Below, in pieces: positions 34,181-40,352 of a stretch of 40,352 nt of DNA. The stretch is taken from contig JAKQCM010000368.1 in NCBI GenBank assembly GCA_029559155.1, positions 1 through 40,352 of the forward strand, written 5' to 3'. Each line of letters opens with the position of its first letter. Position 1 is the stretch's first letter. Source of the stretch: Chloroflexota bacterium (lineage in GTDB: Bacteria > Chloroflexota > Anaerolineae > Promineifilales > Promineifilaceae). The notes under the pieces are model-generated. The model did no database searches and was not told where the DNA came from. It worked only from the letters and a program-made list of their open reading frames with translations. The translations under genes were made by a program, and so were the position numbers.

Positions 34181-35455
34181 ATGAGCCTGCAAAAAAACCA
34201 AGCTGCACACTCAGGCGGGGCAGACGCCGAAGTCCAGGACTTTTACGAGCGGTATCCGTATCCTCGGCCGGTGGAAAGCCTCGAAAAATATCGCCAGCTC
34301 TGGCAGGATGCGCAAAAACGTCGCGCCGACTACCATCTGTTTTGGCCGGCAAAAAGTTTCCGCGAGGACCAAACTATCCTGATAGCCGGCTGCGGCACTT
34401 CTCAGGCGGCCAAACATGCCTTGCGCTGGCCAAAGGCGCGGGTGATTGGCGTTGACTTTAGCGCCACCAGTGTGCGCCACACGCAGATTCTTAAAGCAAG
34501 ATACAACCTGGATAACCTCCAGGTTTATCAACTTCCCCTTGAGCGAATCAACGAGTTGGCGACGAGCTTCGACCAGATCGTCTGCACTGGCGTGCTGCAT
34601 CATCTGGCGGATCCGGTCGCTGGGTTAAAAGCGTTACGCGAGGCGCTCAAACCGGATGGTGCGATGCATGTGATGGTGTATGCGCCATACGGCCGTACCG
34701 GCATTTACATGCTGCAAGAATTCTGCCGCCGGCTAAGCCTCACGGCGACCGATGAAACCATCCGCGAACTCATCGCGGCCCTAAACGCTTTACCTCCTGG
34801 ACATCCACTGGAAAACTTGTTACGCCAGGCCCCTGACTTTCGGCGCGAAGCGGCGCTGGCCGACGCGCTGCTGCACCCACAGGATCGAGCCTATTCCGTG
34901 CCTCAATTGTTCGATTTTATTCAGGAAGGCGGGCTGACTTTTGGCCGCTGGATAAAACAAGCGCCCTACTCGCCGCAGTGCGGCGTAATCGCCAACATTC
35001 CCCAGGCGGCCCGACTGGCCCAACTGCCGCCGGTCGAGCAATATGCGGCCGTTGAGCTTTTTCGTGGGACGATGGTGCGCCACAGCGCCGTTGTTTACCG
35101 CGATGATACGCCCAGCCCGCAAGTGATCCAGTTTACCGGCGACGCCTGGTTGAGTTATGTGCCTATTCGCATGGCCAGCACAATTTGCGTGGAAGAGCGA
35201 TTACCGGTGGGAGCAACGGCCGTTCTCATCAACCAGACACACACCGACACAGATTTATATTTGCCAATAACCGCCGCAGAAAAGCGATTGCTCGAGGCAA
35301 TTGATGGAAAAAGCAGCCTGGCTGAAATAGTGGCTAAAGCGGGAGCATCACCGCCGAAACAATCACAGGTCGAAAAGGCGCGATCTTTCTTTGAACGGCT
35401 CTGGTGGTATGATCAGGTGGTGTTCGACGCTGCAACGCAAACAGTTAACAAATAA
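34181..35455 (+). CDS. class I SAM-dependent methyltransferase with C-terminal helical extension
   Basis: The 424-residue protein has an N-terminal YERYPYPRP segment and a class I methyltransferase domain (about 60-200): motif I LIAGCGTSQ, an acidic loop VIGVDFSA and CTGVLHHLADP. After a middle region lies a C-terminal helical segment (about 365-424; LAEIVAKAG and FFERLWWYDQ) resembling a small winged-helix-like module. Methyl acceptor unknown. The ATG at 34181 has only a weak AAAGAAG upstream. It is followed 21 bp later by the HAD phosphatase gene, and the pair may act together on one small molecule. Confidence 0.85.
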   Translation: MSLQKNQAAHSGGADAEVQDFYERYPYPRPVESLEKYRQLWQDAQKRRADYHLFWPAKSFREDQTILIAGCGTSQAAKHALRWPKARVIGVDFSATSVRHTQILKARYNLDNLQVYQLPLERINELATSFDQIVCTGVLHHLADPVAGLKALREALKPDGAMHVMVYAPYGRTGIYMLQEFCRRLSLTATDETIRELIAALNALPPGHPLENLLRQAPDFRREAALADALLHPQDRAYSVPQLFDFIQEGGLTFGRWIKQAPYSPQCGVIANIPQAARLAQLPPVEQYAAVELFRGTMVRHSAVVYRDDTPSPQVIQFTGDAWLSYVPIRMASTICVEERLPVGATAVLINQTHTDTDLYLPITAAEKRLLEAIDGKSSLAEIVAKAGASPPKQSQVEKARSFFERLWWYDQVVFDAATQTVNK

Positions 35456-35476
35456 ATGCAAAAGGTACTATAAATA

Positions 35477-36418
35477 ATGACCTCAGAACTAACTTCCTGG
35501 AACGACACATTCACCAAGCAAACCATCGTCGATTTTGTCACCGCCGTGACTATTCCTGGCAGCCCGAAATTTGTCCCACAGGAAGAGCGCATCGCCGTTT
35601 TTGATAATGATGGCACCTTATGGTGCGAAAAACCGATGTACATCCAGTTGGATTACTTCCTGCAGAAAATGGCCGAACAGGCCGAAAACGAGCCGAAGCT
35701 GCGAACCCAGCAGCCCTGGCAGGCTGCCTGGGAGAAAGATTTCACGTGGCTCGGCGGCGTAATTACCAAACATTACCAGGGCGACGACAGCGATTTCCGC
35801 ACATTCATCGGCGGAGTTCTGACGTTGGCCAAAGACCAGCCCGTCGAGAAAATCGAGGCGGCGGCGAAGGAGTTTGTCGAAAAGAACCGCCACCCCACAC
35901 TGGATTTGCCGTTTCGGGACTGCGTGTACCAACCGATGCTGGAACTATTGCGTTACCTGGAGGCGTATGGTTTCACCAATTACATCGTCTCCGGCGGCGG
36001 GCGCGATTTCATGCGCGGTTTCGCCGATGACCTCTATGGTATCCCACGCGAACGTATCATTGGCAGCACAGTTACCTATCGGTTCGTGGAAACCGATCAT
36101 GAGGTTGCCATTGTGCAGCAGCCCAAGTTGGATGGGATCGACGACGGGCCGGGGAAACCAATCCAGATTTGGAATGTAATCGGCCGTCGCCCCATCCTGG
36201 CGGCCGGCAACTCCAACGGCGATATCGAGATGCTCAAATTTGCCCAGGCCAGTGGCAAACCCTTCCTTAATCTGCTGCTGCTCCACGACGATGACAACCG
36301 CGAGTACGCCTACGAGCAGGGCTCCGAACAAGCTGTGCAACTGGCAGAAGAAAGAAAGTGGTTGGCAATCAGCATGAAAAACGACTGGCGACAGGTGTTC
36401 GCACTTGCGCAGAGATAA
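35477..36418 (+). CDS. HAD-superfamily phosphatase
   Basis: The 313-residue protein has HAD motif I FDNDGTLW (about 41-48; nucleophile and general acid Asp43/Asp45), motif II in IVSGGGR (Ser) and motif III/IV in GNSNGDIEM (about 240-248). A long cap insert (about 60-150) lies between motifs I and II, as in phosphoserine phosphatase-like or polynucleotide-type HADs. It should hydrolyse a phosphomonoester. AAAGGT lies upstream of the ATG. The gene is probably co-transcribed with the methyltransferase. The short GCGCT hairpin at 36528-36547 downstream may end transcription. Confidence 0.87.
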   Translation: MTSELTSWNDTFTKQTIVDFVTAVTIPGSPKFVPQEERIAVFDNDGTLWCEKPMYIQLDYFLQKMAEQAENEPKLRTQQPWQAAWEKDFTWLGGVITKHYQGDDSDFRTFIGGVLTLAKDQPVEKIEAAAKEFVEKNRHPTLDLPFRDCVYQPMLELLRYLEAYGFTNYIVSGGGRDFMRGFADDLYGIPRERIIGSTVTYRFVETDHEVAIVQQPKLDGIDDGPGKPIQIWNVIGRRPILAAGNSNGDIEMLKFAQASGKPFLNLLLLHDDDNREYAYEQGSEQAVQLAEERKWLAISMKNDWRQVFALAQR

Positions 36419-36807
36419 AAATTGCTAAGGACATTGGTTACAAGTTAAGCAAATCGCCGGCATGTCAAAGGCCATTTTCAACGAGCGCCGGCCGTAAAAG
36501 CCGGGTTTACTCGGCGTTGTTTTGTAGACCGGCGCTTTAGCGCTGGTCGTTGGCGGCTATACGTTGCGCCTGGAGCTATTGCAGATTAAAAAATTAATCC
36601 GATAATCGCGAGACGTGTCATGCTGAGAGCCTGTGCTGAGCTTGCCGAAGTATCCTCCGAAGCATCCCATTTGCTTGAAATGACCGAGTGATAGGGATTC
36701 AGAATGACCAGTTCATTACCTGATTGTTTTCTTAAAGACCAAATGGCTGCCGATTTTCACCCCGACTATACCCGAAAGTTGACGTTTGAGGAGGTTGGTT
36801 TTTAACT
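36419..36807. other. 389-bp intergenic stretch with repeats
   Basis: No gene is supported. A stem ACCGGCGCT/AGCGCTGGT (36528-36536 with 36539-36547, one G-U) is followed by a MITE-like copy (36580-36741). The rest has no recognisable feature. Confidence 0.6.
36580..36741. mobile_element. reverse copy of the 13438 element interior
   Basis: This 162-bp segment matches the reverse complement of 13453-13641 over its whole length, apart from one gap of about 23 bp and scattered substitutions. It contains GTCATGCTGAG and CCTCCGAAGCATCC, words typical of a short dispersed repeat. It lacks the 15-bp AGATTGG ends of the other copy, so the ends are separate or lost. Confidence 0.75.
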
Positions 36808-37791
36808 TCAGGCTGAGGGCTGGCGCGTGCTGAGACGCACACATTCGGCCCATAACTGCTGCCGTTCGGCGGCTGAACTTTGGGTGCGCAAATAAAATTT
36901 GTGGGTTGGCCGGGCGCGCCGGTCGAACCAGAACTTGCCGCTTACGGCAGCAAGTTGGGGCGCCGCCGCCAGCCAGACGATGGTATCGGCGCCCTGTTTG
37001 GGCGTGCGCAAACCGAACCGCATTATCTTGCGGAAAGTAGGCAGCGAAAATTGTACGCCAGGGGTATCCACCCAGCCGGGGTGCATGGCATTGACGGTGA
37101 TGCCATCAGGGGCCAACTGCTTTGCCAGCATCTCCATCAAAATAATTTGGGCGCGCTTGGTTTGGGCATAGGCGATGGTTCCATTGTAACCGGCTTCAGC
37201 GGCAGAAAAAATGCTGGGGTCGAATTTTTGGGTGTACATGCCGCCGGAAGAGACCCAGATGATGCGCGCCGGGGCGCTGGCTTGCAGCAAGGGCGTGAGT
37301 TGTTGGGTTAACAGGAAGGGGCCGATGAGGTTGGTGGCCAGGGTCTGTTCGATGCCGTCCACGGAAACCTGTCGAGTGGGCAGCAGCACGCTGGCGTTGT
37401 GGATGAGCACGTCGAGGCGGGGTTGCTGCTGCTGGAATTGGGCGGCGAATTGGGCAACGGCCGTTAAATCGCTCACATCCAACACCACCAGATGGACACG
37501 GCCGTTGCCGGTCTCCGCGATCACCTGCTCGCGGGCCTGGGTTCCTTTTTGCGCATTGCGGGCGACCATGTAGACGGTAGCTCCAAGCGCGGCTAACTGC
37601 ACGGCCGTGGCCAGCCCCAAACCGGCATTCGCCCCGGTAATCAGGCATACCCGGTCCGTCATGTCAACATCCAGGTCTGAATCGTTCCAGGTGAGCGAGC
37701 GAAGCGCATATCCTGCCCAGGTGTAACTAGGCAAAACCAATTCGTCGATGAGTGTATCGACCGAGCGAAAAATCCATTTTGTCATAACCAT
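36808..37791 (-). CDS. short-chain dehydrogenase/reductase
   Basis: The 327-residue protein has a 45-residue N-terminal extension with a hydrophobic patch (TWAGYALRS), then a classical SDR fold. It shows TGANAGLG (about 52-59, NADP(H)-type glycine motif), DVSD, NAS (HNAS in LIHNASV), active-site Ser (WVSSGG) and YAQTK (Tyr and Lys). The extension and C-terminal region resemble DHRS12- or retinol-dehydrogenase-type SDRs, which use hydrophobic alcohols or ketones. No strong ribosome site precedes ATG 37791 or ATG 37785. It is downstream of folE2 and separated from it by a strong hairpin. Confidence 0.88.
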   Translation of the reverse strand: MVMTKWIFRSVDTLIDELVLPSYTWAGYALRSLTWNDSDLDVDMTDRVCLITGANAGLGLATAVQLAALGATVYMVARNAQKGTQAREQVIAETGNGRVHLVVLDVSDLTAVAQFAAQFQQQQPRLDVLIHNASVLLPTRQVSVDGIEQTLATNLIGPFLLTQQLTPLLQASAPARIIWVSSGGMYTQKFDPSIFSAAEAGYNGTIAYAQTKRAQIILMEMLAKQLAPDGITVNAMHPGWVDTPGVQFSLPTFRKIMRFGLRTPKQGADTIVWLAAAPQLAAVSGKFWFDRRARPTHKFYLRTQSSAAERQQLWAECVRLSTRQPSA

Positions 37792-37814
37792 CAGGGGAAA
37801 AAATCAGGTGAGTG

Positions 37815-37872
37815 ATAACCACAAAACGCCGTGCGTCAGACGGCTGCCTGACGCACGGCGTTTTGTGGTTAT
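37815..37872 (-). terminator. 25-bp perfect hairpin after folE2
   Basis: A 25-bp perfect inverted repeat (37815-37839 with 37848-37872) encloses an 8-nt loop, 8 bp past the folE2 stop. The arms contain AAAACGCCG and CGGCGTTTT, giving the A-run/stem/T-run pattern of a bidirectional intrinsic terminator. It is much longer than typical terminators in the window. Confidence 0.75.
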
Positions 37873-37879
37873 ATCGGCG

Positions 37880-38971
37880 TCACGTCGCAACGGCGCGATA
37901 GGTGAATGGCTCTAGATAGGCATCATAACCGCCCTCCACCCCTTTCACGATCACGCTGATGGCGTCGTGGGAGTGCAAGGATTCTTTGTGAGAGGCAAAC
38001 ACACGGAAATCCAGGATGCGTTCGTCGCTGTCCAGCCCTTCGTAAAGCAAACGAACGGCGTCTTCCACAAATTTCAAGTTCGCGGCGTTAAGTTCCGCAA
38101 AAGCCTGCTCATCTTCCCGCTTGACAAGCACCTGGGTTTCCGTTTGCAACTTGTCGCGGGCAATGTCTACCAGGTCTTCAATCATAAAGTCATCGGTGTA
38201 TTCAACCGAAATTTTAGCCACTGAGCGCTGGCTGTGCGGCACGGCCGCTACGCCGCGGAACAGATTGGCGTGAACGCTCAATTCGTAACTGCACGGGCAA
38301 GCCGAAGAATACACGAAGTCCAGGTGAACAAATTGGCGCACACCACGATCCGGCGTGACAACCGTCTCCAAAACGACGGGGTAATATTGGTATCCAACCA
38401 TGCCGCTGCGTAAGCTTTGCAGCTTGAGCGGGTAATCGAAAGCGACGGCAATGCGCGCATTGGAGCTTTCCAGGTTTTTGAGGTAGCTGTAAACAACCTG
38501 CTGCAGCGTGTGGGGATTGAGTTCGCTCTCGTCGTATTCGTAAAAAGTGCGCATGATTCGGCTCATATTGATGCCTTTTTTGTAGGCATCCAACGAAACC
38601 GTGCCGGTAACGGAGGCGTGAATTTGCATTGGGTCGCCTTCACGCGTGATGATTTTCATCGGGATTTTGAAGTTATGAATGCCAACATGTTGAATGGTGA
38701 CGTTTGCGCCACGATTTTGGTCGGTGTTTTGCATGTCCGGCAGCGTGGCTTTGTATGAAGGAGTCACCATGAAATTTTGGTCGTAGCGCTGCTGTAAATC
38801 CTTCACGCGGCGTGTATCGGCGATGGATTGGGGGGCGACTCCTGGTGCAACCTCTGTCGTAATAGCGGCGTCGCGTTTACCATTGTGGTGGCCATTGCCG
38901 TTTGTATGAAGATGACGGCCGTTACCATTAACGGTCGGAACATACGTGTTGATTGATTTATACATCATCAT
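37880..38971 (-). CDS. folE2: GTP cyclohydrolase FolE2 (type IB)
   Basis: The 363-residue protein matches FolE2, which converts GTP to 7,8-dihydroneopterin triphosphate, the first step of folate and queuosine precursor synthesis. Visible features are DMQNT near the start of the conserved domain, VGIHNFKIP, the metal-binding Cys region SSACPCSYELSVHA, HSQRS and a conserved C-terminal SHKESLH segment. A non-conserved N-terminal extension of about 50 residues is rich in Asn, Gly and His. FolE2 replaces the zinc-dependent FolE in many bacteria and is often made under zinc limitation; no Zur site is visible. AGGAGA lies before three ATGs (38971, 38968, 38965), and the last has the best spacing. 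No other folate gene is nearby. Confidence 0.93.
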   Translation of the reverse strand: MMMYKSINTYVPTVNGNGRHLHTNGNGHHNGKRDAAITTEVAPGVAPQSIADTRRVKDLQQRYDQNFMVTPSYKATLPDMQNTDQNRGANVTIQHVGIHNFKIPMKIITREGDPMQIHASVTGTVSLDAYKKGINMSRIMRTFYEYDESELNPHTLQQVVYSYLKNLESSNARIAVAFDYPLKLQSLRSGMVGYQYYPVVLETVVTPDRGVRQFVHLDFVYSSACPCSYELSVHANLFRGVAAVPHSQRSVAKISVEYTDDFMIEDLVDIARDKLQTETQVLVKREDEQAFAELNAANLKFVEDAVRLLYEGLDSDERILDFRVFASHKESLHSHDAISVIVKGVEGGYDAYLEPFTYRAVAT

Positions 38972-39158
38972 TCTCCTAAAAATTGCAGATGGTACTGAGC
39001 ATGACGCTCGGTGGTTCGGTGGTTTGATAGTTTAATTGCAACCGCTGTGAAACGAAGCCACAGCACATAGGCGGAGGCCGACTGTATTATGTTGCATTGT
39101 CTCAGACGTTATGAGGGTTGGTTTACTTACCCATTCCAACACAGATAAGAAAAAAATT

Positions 39159-40100
39159 CTAATGACGGCTCCGCAGCCACAAGCCTGGCAGCAGACGAAG
39201 TTTGCCCCATGTGTTCACAAAAGCGCGATGGTTAAACACATCGTAATCATTGGCTTCAATCTTGGGCAAAATAGCCCGATACAAACCGGCCGCGGCGGCG
39301 ATGGCGAAACGGCCGTCTTTGTGCAGCATCCCAATCCCCGGCCACGCCTCTTCATAAAGCTGCCGGGTGCGGTCTAATTGAAAACGCATAAAGGCGCGCC
39401 ACCGATCATCCACAACCCCGGCAGCAATATCCGCCTCGGTCAGACCAAAATGGGCCAGTTCTTCCAGTGGCAAGTACAAACGGCCGCGCCGCCAATCTTC
39501 GCCCACATCACGCAGGATATTGGTCATCTGTAAAGCCAGGCCCAATTTGATGGCAAATGGCAGCGCATCCGGTCCAGAAAAGCCGATAATATGCATACTC
39601 ATCAGACCAACCGTAGAAGCCACGCCATAGCTGTAGGTGGCCAGGTCTTCAAACGTTTCGTACCGGTCCTGCCGCATATCCCGAGAAACGCCTTCAACCA
39701 ATTGTTCCGCATAACGGACGGGAATCTGATACCGCAGCCGGGCATCGGCCCAGGCAACGGCCGCTAAATTATCGCTGCGCGGGTGATTGGAGAACGCCTG
39801 CTGCCGCCACTGCTCCAATTCAACCTGCATATCTCCCTGAGGACAATCTACTATGTCATCTGTGATGCGGCAAAAGGCATACAACGCCCGAACCGCCCGC
39901 CGCTTTTCCTCCGGCAACAACCCCGAAGCCATATAAAACGACCGGCTGTGTTCAGAAGTAACCACATCGCAGTAAGCATACGCTTCTTTCAGGAGGGCTT
40001 CATCAACTACCAGGGCGCTGTGCGTAACGCCGCCAACATGCCACGCCTCCCCCGCTAATGATAATAACTGGTTTTCCCAAGCCCGTGTCTGTGCGACCAT
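39159..40100 (-). CDS. crtB: phytoene/squalene synthase family protein, probably phytoene synthase
   Basis: The 313-residue protein has both aspartate-rich motifs of trans-isoprenyl head-to-head synthases: CRITDDIVD (about 77-85) and [14 protein letters not shown] (about 194-207), plus SRSFYMA near the N-terminus. It should condense two geranylgeranyl diphosphates to phytoene (carotenoids), or less likely two farnesyl diphosphates to squalene or a hopanoid precursor. No other carotenoid gene is in the window; the left-facing gene may be the end of an operon or a stand-alone gene. The ATG at 40100 has GAGGAG at good spacing. A consensus promoter lies at 40262-40290 on the same strand. Confidence 0.9.
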   Translation of the reverse strand: MVAQTRAWENQLLSLAGEAWHVGGVTHSALVVDEALLKEAYAYCDVVTSEHSRSFYMASGLLPEEKRRAVRALYAFCRITDDIVDCPQGDMQVELEQWRQQAFSNHPRSDNLAAVAWADARLRYQIPVRYAEQLVEGVSRDMRQDRYETFEDLATYSYGVASTVGLMSMHIIGFSGPDALPFAIKLGLALQMTNILRDVGEDWRRGRLYLPLEELAHFGLTEADIAAGVVDDRWRAFMRFQLDRTRQLYEEAWPGIGMLHKDGRFAIAAAAGLYRAILPKIEANDYDVFNHRAFVNTWGKLRLLPGLWLRSRH

Positions 40101-40261
40101 AAGATTGTCTCCTCACTTAGTTGAAGCGGTAAATAATTGATAATTCATGTTACGCCTTCAAAACCTTCAGGGCTTAAAACAACCCCTGCCAAACAATCCT
40201 GATTTAAGAAAATCCATAAGGTCTTCATCCCACGACCCGCGTAACACATCAGTTGATAAGG

Positions 40262-40290
40262 ATATTAACAGGTTGCAACGGTTTTGTCAA
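40262..40290 (-). promoter_or_regulatory. consensus promoter of crtB
   Basis: On the minus strand, TTGACA (40290-40285) and TAATAT (40267-40262) are separated by 17 bp, close to the sigma-70 consensus. Transcription would start near 40255, giving a leader of about 155 nt. Confidence 0.75.
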
Positions 40291-40319
40291 TATATAATAT
40301 GTGCAAATTATTGACAAAA
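40282..40319. promoter_or_regulatory. 11-bp inverted repeat spanning two divergent -35 boxes
   Basis: TTTTGTCAATA (40282-40292) and TATTGACAAAA (40309-40319) are exact inverted repeats, 16 bp apart. Each arm contains a TTGACA -35 box facing outwards. A dimeric regulator binding here would block both promoters together; alternatively it is a coincidental arrangement of two strong -35 boxes with AT-rich flanks. Confidence 0.6.
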
Positions 40320-40339
40320 TCAAGATTTCATGCTAATCT
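40311..40339 (+). promoter_or_regulatory. rightward promoter leaving the window
   Basis: TTGACA (40311-40316) and TAATCT (40334-40339) have 17-bp spacing, with a TGN extended -10 (40331-40333). The gene served lies beyond 40352 and is not visible. Confidence 0.7.
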
Positions 40340-40352
40340 CATAATAACCGAA

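Overview
The window looks like a chromosomal segment of a heterotrophic member of the Chloroflexota (Anaerolineae/Caldilineae type). This is an inference from moderate-to-high GC, HTH-NACHT and HTH-NB-ARC STAND proteins, a GTP cyclohydrolase of the FolE2 type, a bacterial phytoene synthase, and many small dispersed intergenic repeats. No tRNA, rRNA, CRISPR array, transposase or phage gene was recognised. The most distinctive property is a hugely over-represented palindrome, ACGGCCGT (often AACGGCCGTT). It occurs in roughly 70 places, in genes and between them, where chance predicts about one.

Left part (1-7.2 kb): a 21-bp tandem repeat at the window edge, a minus-strand NmrA-like NAD(P)-binding protein with a clear terminator, then two STAND (NLR-like) ATPase loci. 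The first is an HTH-NB-ARC ATPase overlapping a separate TPR gene by ATGA. The second is an XRE HTH-NACHT protein with a polytopic membrane C-terminus. Between them is a 770-bp intergenic stretch with two hairpin repeats.

Middle (7.3-20 kb): a MarR regulator heads an operon for a heterodimeric ABC exporter whose two subunits have complementary degenerate and intact ATPase motifs. A long minus-strand series follows: a lipoprotein, a small membrane protein, three consecutive membrane-anchored alpha/beta hydrolases, two small membrane proteins, a single-domain receiver, and an MBL-fold protein with a zinc ribbon. MITE-like elements with terminal inverted repeats sit between several of these genes.

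Right part (20-40.3 kb): a V4R-PAS-GAF histidine kinase overlaps its NarL-type response regulator and is followed by a GT1 glycosyltransferase and a free-standing acyltransferase (E2 catalytic) gene, ending at an intrinsic terminator. Next is a plus-strand run of membrane and transport genes: a DUF6544-like protein, a lipoprotein, a glycine-rich small membrane protein, an ABC-2 ATPase and permease, a DUF7010-like protein, a CPBP protease, a receiver and a small membrane protein. A 19-bp tandem repeat closes that run. Two more alpha/beta hydrolases (minus), a methyltransferase and a HAD phosphatase (plus), an SDR, folE2 and crtB (minus) complete the window. At the right edge two well-formed promoters diverge around an 11-bp inverted repeat. 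One drives crtB; the other drives a gene outside the window.
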